From: Ophiura sarsii
Taxonomy: Eukaryota; Echinodermata; Ophiuroidea; Amphilepidida; Ophiuridae
Reading direction: 5' to 3'
DNA: 64,000 nt
Assembly: GCA_035610835.1 (NCBI GenBank)
Contig: CM069447.1
Coordinates: 43,559,893 to 43,623,892 of the forward strand
The notes under the pieces were generated by a model. It ran no database searches. It was not told the DNA's origin and worked only from the letters and a program-made list of their open reading frames with translations. The translations under genes were made by a program, and so were the position numbers. Shown here piece after piece: positions 1-10,990 of the stretch (the stretch's first letter is position 1; every line of letters starts with the position of its first letter).

Positions 1-1334
1 AGCTTTAGGTTAGTCAGCTGGATGGACTAGCTTTTGGTTTGTCAAGGCACTGAGATAAAATATCAATGGCGGCATGCAGATAAGACGTACTTCATCGCCG
101 ATCCGGTTTTGCTAGCCAATCCAGACGTAATTTGCCGTAGTTATTTCATTGTGTGGCCATATTGTGTACATTATAGCGTTTGCCAACATCTGTAGACTAT
201 TTTTATGCTACATTTTGTTTGGAATAACGACTCGGAGTAGAAAAAAACTAACTGTAAAGAACGACGGTAGCGCGGGCATCTCGAACGCTAACACGGTCAA
301 TACGAGAACAGACAGCAGAGCAGTCACCCGTGGCGAAACCAAGTACTGCTACGCAACGTGAACAATTTGAGTCATGCGGGATCTACTATAGTGCTCAACA
401 AGAGCAAGTCGTACACATTGTTTAGGTCATTTAAAGTAACTTTCAATTATTTCTTTACCAAACAGGCTAGATAGACATTTACATGAATCTTTTCGGCACA
501 TAACACCTAACAACAAAGATAAACCATGATTAGCACCATTTATAGAAAATTAGTCACTTTTCAAAAGTCACAATTCCAATACACTACGCGGAAGAAAACA
601 CCAATTGTTAACAAACACATGCGCCGTATCAGTCCCGTGTTGATCGCTGCGCATTTCCCCTCAATGGGCGGGCTAATTCAAATTCAAAGTGTCATGCATG
701 ATAGGTGAGGGATATGAATGTAAAGGGATTTCTATGGAATGGAGAAACGGCTGCACTGTGTGATCGATTGCTCGCCGGTCAATCCTGGTTATAACAGTGT
801 CACACACGGAGTGAACCTCACACACACCCATTTTCCTCCCGCGTAGTGTATTGAAAATGTGACTTTTAAAAAGTGACTAATTTTCTTTAAATGGCGCTAA
901 TCATGGTTTATCTTTGTTGCTATGTGTTATGTTTGGTATCAAAATGTGCCTAAAAGATTCACCCAAACGTCTATCTAGCCTGTTTGGTAAAAACATAATC
1001 GTAAGTTACTTTAAATGACCTAAACAAAGTGTACAACTTTCTTTTGTTGAGCACTTTATATGGTTTGAGCTGGACTAACCTTACGTTAGTCGAGTCAAGC
1101 CGGACTAACCTTACGTTAGTCAAGCTTGACTAACCTTACGTTAGTCAGAATGGACACCATCTGGACTAACTTAAAGCTAGTCGAGCGACTAGCCTCAACT
1201 AGTTCAGCTTAAGACGGACTAACATCAAGCTAGTTGAGCTTAAAGCTAGTCCAGCACTAGGCTAAAGCTAGTCAAAATGGACACCATCTGGACTAGCTTT
1301 AAGTTAGTCAGGCGACCTGTTTAGGTTTTCAGTG
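1..1334. mobile_element. GACTAG-array element, left part outside the window
   Basis: Arrays of short self-complementary motifs (GACTAGCTTTAGCTAGTC type) occupy 1-55 and about 1066-1316, and the right end reads GGTTTTCAGTG near 1334. The same terminus occurs inverted at 13561 (CACTGAAAACC), where a second element of this family sits inside a GPCR 3' flank. The two copies share the order of motifs near the end, including a CCATCTGGACTAGCTTTAAG stretch. A foldback element (390-1055) lies in the middle. No coding capacity was recognised. Element class is unknown; the palindromic arrays are the defining feature. Confidence 0.55.
390..1055. mobile_element. Foldback (long inverted repeat) element
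   Basis: About 215 bases at 390-603 recur as the reverse complement at about 836-1055, starting with GTGCTCAACAA and ending with TTGTTGAGCAC. The arms have diverged by scattered substitutions and small indels. The roughly 230-base core has no recognisable gene. The shape is that of a non-autonomous foldback or MITE insertion. Flanks are TATA-like on both sides, but I cannot fix the target duplication. Confidence 0.6.
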
Positions 1335-2188
1335 TACCGGCCATGCACTACCTGTGTCACGTTTTTGTTGCCTCTTGTTACAGAATAGGCCGAATGCTTA
1401 AAACATAAAAAAATGCAAAATAAATACCGCATTCAGACTACTATTAGTTACAAAACAGACACAAAATGCGTTGTTTCTCATATATTTCAGGATGAGGAAG
1501 ATATAAAAAGGAAAACATTGTGAAATAATTGTGAAACCATAAGTGGCGTATAGCTAGGTCTTGAATATTGAATGGGCAAAAATGAACCGGACTTTACTAG
1601 GCTGTCGAATTGCTGCCGAGTCCGAAACGTGAGAGCTGGGTGGGGGTGGGGGAGGGGGGTATTGTGACATGTGGCGTCACCAACCGTCCCCGGCAACCGT
1701 CGCCACAAATTTAGCTCGATAACCAACAGTGACAATCCACAATGGGGACAATCTAAACAGACACGACTCAAATATTGGGGCGAACCATCATCATTGTTTT
1801 ATCAAAACATACAAAACAAATAATGCATTTGGACAAAATAAACAACAGAGTGCGTTGTTTCCTCATATTTTTCAGGTGAAATGCGCCCCTGGAGTTTGAT
1901 GTGTGGTACTTTACATTGGATAATTAAAGGCAACCAGGGTCCAATTGCATTGCATATAAAAAACGACTTCAGTTGAATTATCGAAAGACATAGACTGGGA
2001 ACCCTTCTTAAGTTACCAGTACCATTGATTAATATTCGGCTTTTTACTAAATGTCATACGTGACTTTATCACACTGTGGATGCAAACCAACTTGCACTAA
2101 TCACGTGATACATGTTCATATATCACTCGAGTTATCAAACATGCTATAAAATGCACAAGGCCGTGTCACACTAACAAGGAAATAGAAG
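1335..2188. other. 5' flank of GPCR copy 1, no gene seen
   Basis: No coding sequence is recognised. From about 1700 on the sequence is homologous to the 5' flank of GPCR copy 7 (44425-44770). It holds a single diverged monomer (about 1712-1760) of the 32-bp unit that is expanded about elevenfold at 44072-44425. A CACGTG core lies near 2103 in a stretch shared with other receptor copies. Confidence 0.5.
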
Positions 2189-2199
2189 TTATAAAAAGG
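2189..2199 (+). promoter_or_regulatory. Putative TATA box of GPCR copy 1
   Basis: TTATAAAAAGG lies 170 bases before the ATG of the receptor copy. The same box, followed by a similar GAACACCGACTTGTTG-like stretch, occurs before copy 7 (44775) and in diverged form before copies 2 (12177) and 5 (29128). Conservation at the same place in paralogs is the main support; start-site mapping is absent. Confidence 0.45.
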
Positions 2200-2368
2200 A
2201 GAACACCGACTTGTTGTTGCAACCTACTATCTGTGAATCATCACAAATGGACATAGTAAACTTCTTATATTAGTAAACGCCCATAGCGTTCAGAATAGCA
2301 CCGACTTCTAGAAACACCTGAATCAGAGTTTACCACATCTACGGACCAAACTTTACGTCGAATTTCAA

Positions 2369-3373
2369 ATGGATAATATCACAACGACATTGGATTCATT
2401 TATGACATTCGAGAACAATATGGCGACTGATCAGGATGTAAATACTACGAGTGAGGATGGTTTTCACGATAAGCGGAAAAGAATTCTCGTGGCGGTTCTC
2501 TATGTCATATTCGTCTTGATGGGACTATTTGGTAACTCATTAGTGGTATTATCAGTGCTGCTATCTCGAAAACTGCGGTCGCCCACCAACGTATTTGTAG
2601 TTAATCTCAGCGTTGCGGATCTTTTAAACAGCCTCGCCCTACCCATTGGACACATTGTAGCGCTTTCAAGTCTTGAAGGTTGGCCATTAGCTGAATGGGT
2701 CTGCAGCGCCGCTGCGTTGACAATTCAAGTTGCAACCTTATGTACTGTATAATCTCTCGCCTCTATTGCAATCGAAAGACTCGTCTTAATCACAAGACCA
2801 GTCCGTGTGTACCAGAAGATATTTTCTACTAAGGTGCTATATGCCTGGATCGCTGTACTTTGGATATGGCCGTTCATTATAATTATCGTCCCCCCTCAGG
2901 TAGGCTTCGGCGCACTAGGGTACAACGAGCGATTCCATTTTTGCAGCAGTGTGTCCGCAAATAAGCATTCTGATGAATACGATTCGATCCTCTTCGTTGC
3001 CTTCTATCCCACACATATTGTAATCATCATAGTTGCTTACATTTGGATCTTTATTCATGTCAAACGTGTAACGACCAGATTAAGCGAAGACATGACACTG
3101 ACGATCACCAAGAACATGTTTTGCGTTGTATTTGCTTCAATAATATGACTTACTCCCCTATGCTGCGCTGCTGTTATGCTTCAATTCTTGCATAAATGCT
3201 CTGTTATATGCCATCCAACAACCTGGTTTTAAGAATATGTTTAGACTTTCGTACGACGTCGGTGGTACGAAATACCGGAACCGTCGGATACGCTACGTGC
3301 TTTGAGACAGAGAGGACTGTGTAACGCTCCGGGGAGTGACGTCGTTTTAATATCATTCAAACAAGTAGTCTAA
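2369..3373 (+). pseudogene. Class A GPCR, copy 1 (broken)
   Basis: A rhodopsin-class receptor reading frame starting MDNITT. It has TM1 with GNSLVVLSVLL, TM2 with LSVADL, and the extracellular loop 1 motif GWPLAEWVC. An in-frame TAA at 2750-2752 falls in TM3, where copy 7 has a Ser codon. The same frame then resumes through an ERL motif at the DRY position, TM4, TM5 and the start of TM6. About 66 bases covering the TM6 end and loop 3 are then missing (near 3146), which shifts the frame. TM7 and the conserved IPEPSDTL tail remain visible to a stop at 3371-3373. Copy 7 is the closest relative: both share LNSLALP in TM2, ERL, and a C-terminal extension SFKQVV. Product, if it ever existed: a plasma-membrane G-protein coupled receptor of unknown ligand. 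Confidence 0.85.
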
Positions 3374-3394
3374 CCAGTGAATAATCTATTAATG

Positions 3395-3520
3395 ATTAGC
3401 GGCCATGTTGAAAGCGCCCAATGTTTAATTGTAATTGTTACGATTTGCCAGCACTCTTCGAAATGTTAACTGAATTTGATTCCACTATCTTCTACAAAAG
3501 AATACATCACACTACCGCAC
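3395..3520 (+). repeat. Conserved 3' block of the GPCR duplication unit
   Basis: A stretch containing TTAGCGGCCATGTTGAAAGC and GTTACGATTTGCCAGCACTC follows the receptor stop. Homologous blocks follow copies 2 (about 13455), 5 (31905, after an insertion), 6 (41085), 7 (46050) and fragment 8 (48686). It marks the duplicated unit as extending well past the stop codon and is probably 3' untranslated sequence. Confidence 0.65.
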
Positions 3521-3624
3521 CGAACTATCGGACAAAGTAATCATCGGCACCAGCAACATCAGTTTCACTCAGATCCTCATCACATCATATGCTCTAACCT
3601 GGACCTAGAACTAATATAATGTAC

Positions 3625-3720
3625 TATGGTGATAGATGTTTCACTGTAGCAGCGCCATATTTGTGGAACCCGTTGCCACCTTCACTTCGTTGCGCCACGT
3701 CCTTGCCAGAATTCAAATAA
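3625..3720 (+). pseudogene. CR1/Jockey-type non-LTR retrotransposon, C-terminal remnant
   Basis: The frame starting TATGGTGATAGA reads YGDRCFTVAAPYLWNPLPP and continues into a typical LR-SATSL-FK pattern. This is the C-terminal signature found after the reverse transcriptase in CR1/L2/Jockey-like elements. It stops at 3718-3720. A paralogous copy follows GPCR copy 7 (46294-46404), so the remnant was present before this receptor unit duplicated. No RT domain is attached here. Confidence 0.7.
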
Positions 3721-3873
3721 AAAAATGAAAACTAATCTTTTGAATGTGTAATTTGGCTCGCTGAAATTGACTTTTGCCAGTGTTCCTCTATTTTTAGGTT
3801 TTCTGAAATTGCGTGTATTGCTCTGTTTTTTAGATAATTGTTTATTATGGTTTGTATTGATATGTGTTTTCTA

Positions 3874-4770
3874 TGATCTGATCAGAGACATCGATGGATG
3901 GAATATTCTATTCTCCAAAATGAATGACCAAATACAGAATCGGTTTAGTTCGATAGAGTCTATTGTCCGTGCTGAAGGAGACTGAGTTTATTTATTTTTG
4001 TCAGTCGCAGGAGTTTCTTCTGAATAGTACTCCATACCACCACAGGGTTCATGGCGTTTTTGAGAGATGCCTTATGTCTCAAATCCTTCATCGCTGAAAT
4101 GTCTGGATTCTGCCAAACAGGCCTAGAACGATGGCTGAAAACAATTTGATGGGTTCCATTAAGTTGGTTCCATTAACATATCACCACAAATCTTCATGCG
4201 GGTATCTAAAGAATAGATTCTATATTGTTCCAAGACTGACTTAGACGTAGGCCTACGTCACGTAAGCAGTGTATAAACTCTTATTTGGATTTGCGAGTTC
4301 TGTGAGAGTATCCAACAACTTACACAATGTATAAGGAACCGATTTCAATTTGTTAATTTAAATGGGAATTTATTAAGAATCACTCCATGCAACTTGTATA
4401 TATCATGGACATCACATGACTTACCTTATCATATGATAAGAAAATGTCCTTTAAACACTTTCCACTCGGCTATTAGTTGAGGCCTACCATGATATTTAAA
4501 ACGGATTTTTCAGAAACCTTTCACAGCTTTCACCGAGTCTTTCTCAAAAATTACTGAACCAATACCAGGCATATGTGTACTTATTTTAATGTATTTCTCA
4601 CAGTGATTCCAAATATGATAAAATCAATAATTTCGACATTTTGTGAATTTTCGGAACTGTCGTCTGCAGACGACTGCCGCGTGGAAGGTCTTAAGACTAA
4701 TGAAGGACAGATTAGATTGAGGTTTACCCAGTGCAGAATGAGGATATTGCTTTAGTCATTATAAAAAATT
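3874..4770. other. No gene recognised
   Basis: AT-rich sequence with only short open frames. Up to about 3870 it aligns with the flank of GPCR copy 7 (to about 46530). Beyond that I see no coding signature, inverted repeat or array. Confidence 0.4.
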
Positions 4771-5060
4771 AACCTCTGACCTCAAACCGGAAGTGACCTT
4801 TGACCTTACCGGAAGTGACTACTGGGGGGGGGGGAAGATTTGACCTCTGGCCTCAAACCGGAAGTGACCTTTGACCTCTGCGGAATAGACCTTTGACCCC
4901 GTGATCCTTGACCTTTGACCCGCCCTTTGACCCGAACCGGAAGTGACGTTGGGATGACGTAAGTATTACGCAACGATGAGACGTGTTGGGACAAGATCGA
5001 TGACGTAGGTATAACGCATTGATGAAACGAGTTGGGACAAGACCGATGAGTCATCGTGCG
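4771..5060. repeat. Short array rich in CCGGAAGT and TGACCTTTGACC motifs
   Basis: CCGGAAGTGAC occurs near 4788, 4810, 4858 and 4938, and TGACCTTTGACC near 4794, 4864 and 4909. Two 46-base-scale repeats of GATGACGTAAGTATTACGCA type follow at about 4955-5050. CCGGAAGT matches the ETS consensus, and TGACCTTTGACC is a direct repeat of the nuclear-receptor half-site spaced by one. It may equally be an ordinary minisatellite with chance matches. Confidence 0.5.
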
Positions 5061-5779
5061 GGTTATAAAACGGGTATACATCTTAAGCGATCGAGAAAAA
5101 AGATATTAACGTTCTAACATAACCAGACTACTAAACATATATACTACGCTACATTTACATGGACAAGTTTTGGAAAGAGTTCCATCAAATACTAAAGAGA
5201 GAATGCAACGGTTGTAGAACGGATCACCCTAGCCAAGATCAGCACGATGTCTGTATGGGGAGGCTTTTTTGGTTTTTCCCGTATTACTCTACCATAGCCT
5301 TAACATCTTGGGTGGACTGTCATAAATGATACAGGAGCACAGACCCCAGTAATATATATATATATAATTATTACTTACTTTTTTACGATGGTTGCAAATT
5401 AGTAATTATATCCAGCAGAAAAATGTATGGTAATTCCATAACAGTAACAACGTACGATGGAATATTCCAGTAGTTAAAAACTCCATGTAAAACAGCATTC
5501 ATGCTCCATGATCAATACTATAACAGTTTAAATGTGGCATATAGCTTCTAAGATGTACATTTTATTCAGAAAACTTAATCTCAAAATTAATGTACATATA
5601 AAGATGTTACTAGAATATTCTTTAAGATTCTATTCATGATTACACATACTAAATCAATAAACTTTCCTTCGATAATATCAATGTTTGATTCTGCAAGATG
5701 TTACGCAATTAGCCAATACAAACGCTGCAACAAGTCTAAGCAAGGGTTTATCCCTAGTGTAAGACGGCACGAAATTTTG
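5061..5779. other. No gene recognised; shares a dispersed repeat
   Basis: About 5520-5720 resembles 49780-49960 and, more weakly, 10490-10560 (TTTAAGATTCTATT and ACACATACTAAATCAATAAA). A short AT run lies at about 5353-5366. No coding signature was seen. Confidence 0.4.
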
Positions 5780-8347
5780 CCCCAGGTGACCCAATATTTT
5801 GCCTGTTCCGCTGTGGCACCACTCCGTTCATGCCGTTACAAGCCATTTGTTCCTTCATCTTTAAAGCATTTCATGTTTTATGAATAATATATATACATTT
5901 TTCACTCGTTACTTTTCCTGATTCCATGTGACGCCCGTAATGACACCCGATACAACCACTGTTCTGCTGTGGCGCCCGTGATTACACACAATTTTCCCTG
6001 TTCCGCTGTGGCGCCAGTAAGCCATGTTTTGTTACTGCTATAAAGCATTTTATACGAGGGTCATTCAATAAGTTCTACCTCCTACCTTATAACTTTATTA
6101 TTATATAAGCCAGTCTTATGAAATATCACACAATTATAGCTTGGAACCTCAGCTACAAATTCATTGTAAATTGATCTGAGTACTGGTTGTACTTTTCTAG
6201 AGGTGCAGTGAAAACCAACCTTACAATTAGTGCGACGGAAACGGATGAAAAACAGCAACAAATCGCCGAAGTGCTATTCATTTGGCCTATTGTAAGAAGC
6301 AAAATATACCTATCGGTAAATTATAACCGTTCGAAATGTCACATATCTCTATAACAGACCATAAACAATGTGACTGATTTTTCTGGAAAAAATATGCCCT
6401 CTGATTAACCAGAACCAGATCGAGACAACCATAAGTTTACCCCTCCCCTAGAGCACCCTGCAAAAAGCATATTTAACTTTCATAAGAACCAAGTGATTTT
6501 CAATATACCGGACTAAATAGAGGAATTACAAGTCTCCCAAAGAGATTATTTTCTATCATTTACTACCTGATTGACTATTCTGAAGGTGGCACATAATGAC
6601 AACTCATAAAGTGACTATTATGTTAAAGATTTAACGTCGAGGCATAACTGTGACTTGAGTTGTAACAACGAAAATTATACTGATTATCAGTTGTCCAGTA
6701 TGCCAAAGGCGTAGCAATACATTTGAGTTGATATTACACTATTTGCGAGCCTATAGAGTTAGTATTGCTTACAATCTCATTTATACATGATAATACTATA
6801 CTTTTTATCAGATATCATTCATTGATTTCAATTTTCAGTATTAAAATCATGCTTTTATATCAAGCCATATAATACGGAAAACCCCCCGAAAAACATGCAT
6901 TTATTTTTAAGGTAATTTTCCGTTTCCGTTGTCCAAAATCTCTCTCCGGATTTGACCGCATCATATGAAAAGTAAAACAGATATCGATTATCATTTACTA
7001 TAAATGTGTAGCTATGATTCAGAGCTATAATTAAGACAAATGTCATGAGGCTGACATTCATATTAGCAATGTTATGAGGGAGGAGGTAGAACTTATTGAA
7101 TGACCCTCGTATTTAACATTATATTTACCTTTTTGACTATGCAATTTCCCTGTTCCGCTGTGGCGGTCCCGATGACACTCATTTTCCCCCTGTTCCGCTG
7201 TGGCGCTGGTACGCCATGTTTTCCTACAGCTACGAAGCATTTTATATTCAACATTTTATTTACTTTTTTGACTATGCAATTTTCCTGTTCCGCTGTGGCG
7301 GTCCCGATGACGCCTATTTCCCCCTGTTCCGATGTGGCGCCGGTATGCCATGTTTTCCTACAGCTACAAAGAATTTTATATTCAACATTTTATTTTAGCT
7401 TTTTGACTATGCAATATTCCTGTTCCGCTGTGGTGGTCCCGGTGACACCCATTTCCCCCCTGTTCCTCTGTGGCGCCGGTACGCAATGTTTTCCTACAGC
7501 TACGAAGCATTTTATATTCAACATTTTATTTACTTTTTTGACTATGTAGTTTTCCTGTTCCGCTGTGGCGGTCCCGATGACACCCATTTCCCCCTGTTCC
7601 GCTGTGGCGCCGGTACGCAATGTTTTCCTACAGCTACGAAGCATTTTATATTCAACATTTTATTTACCTTTTTGACTATACAATATTCCTGTTCTGCTGT
7701 GGCGGTCCCGGTGACACCCATTTCCCACCTGTTCCACTGTGGCGCCGGTACGCCATAAATTCCTACAGCTACGAAGGATTTTATATTCAACATTATATTT
7801 ACATTTTTGACTATGTTATTTCCCTGTTCCGCTGTGGCGGTCCCAATGACACCCATTTCCTCCTGTTCCACTGTGGCGCCAGTGCGCCATGTTTTCCTAC
7901 AGCTACGAAGCATTTTATATTCAACATTTTTAAAACTTTTTTGACTATGCAATTTTCCTGTTCCGTTGTGGCGGGCCCGATGACACCAATTTCCAATTTT
8001 CCCCCTGTTCCGTTGTGGCGGTCCCGATGACACCCATTTTCCCCTGTTCCGCTGTGGCGCTGGTCAGCCATGTTTTCCTTCTGCTATAAAGTATTTCATA
8101 TTCCGTTTGGATTTAATTTTTCACTCTCTAATTTTCTTGTTCCGCTGGGGCGCTGTGGCGAGCCTGATGACACCCATTTTCCCCTGTTCCGCTGTGGCGG
8201 TCCCGATGACACCCATTTTCCCCCTGTTCCGCTGTGGCGCTGGTAAGCCATGTTTTCCTTCTGCTATAAAGCATTCTATATTCCATTTGCATTTACTTTT
8301 TCAATCTGTATTTTTCCTGTTCCGCTGTGGCGGTCCCGATGACACCC
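5780..8347 (+). repeat. Minisatellite array, forward orientation
   Basis: The repeated core is CTGTTCCGCTGTGGCG, alternating with GGTCCCGATGACACCCATTT and GCCATGTTTTCCTACAGCTA. The larger period is about 134 bases and most regular from 7118 to 8035. Units before 6052 are more diverged. A TA-flanked element (6053-7111) interrupts one unit. At 8347/8348 the orientation flips. Open frames along the array come from the repeat's lack of stops, not from a gene. Confidence 0.85.
6053..7111. mobile_element. Mariner-like non-autonomous element with TA target site
   Basis: Inverted termini begin TACGAGGGTCATTCAATAAG at 6053 and end with the complement at 7111, about 33 bases long, then AGGTAGAACTT-type sequence. 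The insertion splits a minisatellite unit at ...CATTTTA/TA/TTTAACATT. Neighbouring units give the uninterrupted empty site, so the boundaries and the TA target are well supported. The 1.06-kb interior lacks a recognisable transposase; only short open frames are seen. Confidence 0.75.
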
Positions 8348-8617
8348 AAATGGATTATAAAATGCTTTATAGCAGAAGAAAAACATGGCTTACCAGCGCC
8401 ACAGCGGAACAGGGAAAAAATGGGTGTCATCGGGACCGCCACAGCGGAACAGGTTGACCTATTCAGGTGTGAAATCAATACGTAATAATAATACCACGAG
8501 TGACCCTAATTAGAAATATTGATTTTCATAGATTGGAAGTGTAATTGTCTATGCTCTATGCCTTAACAGTGACGATGCCATTTAATGTTATCTTGCTGGG
8601 CATTTCCCGTAGACTTA

Positions 8618-9022
8618 CTCATGGGCAAAGAGATTTGGAGAGATTCTCTTCAAATAGCTATCATTTTGCCGCCATAGCATTATTAACATTGACATTTTCA
8701 GCATAGACGGCCAAGATGATATTTTTGAGGAATATGTAAAAAAACCCACTAAAATCCCACAATTTTTAAAAATATGGCTTTGAAAAACTGTCAACGTTTT
8801 ATTGAACCACACTGGTTGTAACGTCGCGAAATCAGTACCCGTGGACAGAGTGATATGGGACAGACTTTGTTCAAATAGCTGTTATTTTGCAACCGTAAGG
8901 TTATTTGTAATGATATTTTCAGCATAGATGGTCAAGATCATATAGTTGATGAATATTAAAAAAATCTACAGAATTTCAAAAAAATGGCTTCAAAAAACTG
9001 TCAAGGTTTTATTGAACCACCC
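8618..9022. repeat. Two tandem copies of a ~200-base unit
   Basis: Copies at about 8625-8815 and 8828-9020 share CAAATAGCT-TATTTTGC, TTTTCAGCATAGA-GGTCAAGAT and TTTTATTGAACCAC. The right edge, GAACCACCCTGTA, is followed directly by a minisatellite unit broken at TA, so this looks like the end of a transposon-derived insertion. The left edge is not clear. Confidence 0.55.
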
Positions 9023-9341
9023 TGTATAGCAGAAAGAAAACATTGCTTACCAGCGCCACAGCGAAACAGGGAAAAAAATGGGTGTCACCGGGGCCGCCAC
9101 AGCGCCACCGCGGAACAGGAAAATTAGAGAGTGAAAAAGTAAATACAAATGGAATATCAAAATGCTATATAGCAGAAGGAAAACATGGCTTACCAGCGCC
9201 ACAGCGGAACATGATAAAAATGGGTGTCATCGGGATCGCCACAGCGGAACAGGGGGGAAAATGGGTGTCACCGGGGCCGCCACAGCGGATCAGGAAATTT
9301 AGAGAGTGAAAAAGTAAATACAAATGGAATATAAAATGCTA

Positions 9342-9640
9342 CAGTACAGCTCACAATAGAGTGCACCACGCAACTGCGATGATAGTCCATTGACTTTGAG
9401 TTGATAGTCCATTGACAACGCAATGACATAGCATCGACAATGCACTGACAGCGCGATGATAGTTCGTTGACATTATCGTCATAGCACCAATTGTCGTGTA
9501 GGGACTCCGTTGATTTTGCGAAATCAGCGCGCTGATTTCGCACTGTCAATGCACTGACAACGGGATGTAATTGGGTTGATATTCCGATGAAAGTATGTTG
9601 ACCTCCGTTGATATCGGTTACTCTAATGCGATCTGTACTG
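9342..9640. mobile_element. 299-base element, TA target, termini CAGTACAG/CTGTACTG
   Basis: The insertion interrupts a minisatellite unit (AAAATGCTA / TGTAGCAGAAGG). Its termini are inverted (CAGTACAG and CTGTACTG), with TA on both sides at 9340-9341 and 9641-9642. The interior is rich in TGATAGTCCATTGAC-like and ATGCACTGACA motifs. TA plus CAGT termini fit a Tc1/mariner-type MITE. No coding capacity. Confidence 0.6.
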
Positions 9641-10270
9641 TATGTAGCAGAAGGAAAACATGGCTTGCCAGCGCCACAGCGGAACATGAAAAAATGGGTG
9701 TCATCGGAACCGCCACAGCGGAACAGAAAAAAAAAGGTGTCACCGGGGCCGCTACAGCGCCACAGCGGAACAGGAAAATTAGAGAGTGAAAAGTATATAC
9801 AAATGGAATATAAAATGCTATATATCAGAAGGAAAACATTGCTTACAGGCGCCACAGCGGAACGGGAAAAAACGGGTGTCATCGTGATCGCCACAGCGGA
9901 GCAGGGGGAGAAAATGGGTGTCATCGGGGCCGCCACAGCGCCACAGCGGAACAGGAAAATTACAGAGTGAAAATGTAAATACAAATGGAATATGAAATGC
10001 TATATATCAGAAGGAAAACATTGCTTACAAGTGCCACAGCGGAACAGGAAATAACAGGTGTCATCGGGACCGCCACAGCGGAGCAGGGGAGAAAATGGGT
10101 GTCATCGGGGACGCCACAGCGCCACAGCGGAACAGGAAAATTAGAGAGTGAAAAAGTAAATACAAATGGAATATAAAATGCTATATACCAGAAGGAAAAC
10201 ATGGCTTACCAGCGCCACAGCCGAACAGGGAAATATGGGTGCCGTCGGAGCTGCAACAGCATGACAGCGG

Positions 10271-10693
10271 AACATGAAAAATTAAATTGATGAAATTGAT
10301 TGGTGCGTGGTTTTACACAGGCTTATTCACGTGCCGATCGCTTGTTTATACGTTACAATTCGTGCTTCCATTCGACAACATTTTAAAGTTAATACTGACC
10401 GTTTCCATATAAATATTTCGTGCTGTCTTACACTAATGATATACTTAAGCAAGTAGGTCTAATTAAACAGGCAGGGGACAAAGTTCGTTCCCTAAATCAA
10501 TAAACCTTTCTTAATGGTTAAATTACAAGTTGTTGTCCAATAGTTAATACAAACACTAGCAAGTCTGGACATTGATATGATACATCAGGGTTTTCCCCAA
10601 AGAGTTATTTGATTGAAGTGTCGAGGGTTAATGTACACACACTTTTTAGATGTAACAGCGACCTCAACCTTTACTTTTAAAAGTCATTGATAT
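10271..10693. other. No gene recognised
   Basis: Single-copy-looking AT-rich DNA up to about 10490. From there it resembles 49890-50127, the 3' neighbour of the acidic-protein remnant. Confidence 0.4.
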
Positions 10694-10990
10694 TTAATCA
10701 TTACTACTGTCTTCATTGGTTTCGATGTTCTAATCTGGTTCATTTTCCTGAAATAGCGCGTCAAAATTGGTCCGATGTTTAATCACGACTCTTTTAACGG
10801 CAGTGGATATGTCTATTCCCTTGTCTATCTTTTGTTCAATGTTAGATAGTATCCCCTGGTGAGTATCATCGTCTTTCACGTGTAGGTAACTCTACAAAAG
10901 TCCTTATAGTTGTTGAACAAGTTTATCTTCACTGCCCACAGAGTTTCACATCGGCCATTTTCTTCGCATCCTCTTCATTCATACCCCGAG
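10694..10990 (-). pseudogene. Remnant of an acidic hypothetical protein (copy A)
   Basis: Reading the minus strand, a frame ends ...DKGIDISTAVKRVVIKHRTN, NFDALFQENEPD and then an in-frame TAG. The remaining tail is close to the copy at 50128-50645, which ends ENIETYEDSND. Upstream coding matches KTLWAVKR-F-NYKDFL-like sequence but with frameshifts near 10905 and 10960. It is truncated at about 10990, where copy B continues into an acidic Ser/Asp/Glu region. I do not recognise the family; two copies in one window suggest it travels with a repeat. Confidence 0.5.

Larger units (their letters stand above)
8348..10270 (-). repeat. Minisatellite array, reverse orientation
   Basis: The same family as 5780-8347 but reverse-complemented (CGCCACAGCGGAACAGG, ATGGGTGTCATCGGGACC, GAAGGAAAACATGGCTTACC). 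It occupies 8348-8457 and 9027-10270. The gap holds a separate 190-base repeat, and 9342-9640 is an inserted element. The array pair forms a large imperfect palindrome around 8348. Confidence 0.8.

Noticed and set aside
7100..8478. Long open frames on both strands (up to 163 codons)
   Set aside because: They are translations of the CTGTTCCGCTGTGGCG minisatellite; the same peptides recur with the repeat period in all frames.
9268..9984. A 238-codon minus-strand frame
   Set aside because: It spans minisatellite units and the inserted 9342-9640 element; the open state comes from repeat composition, and no domain is seen.
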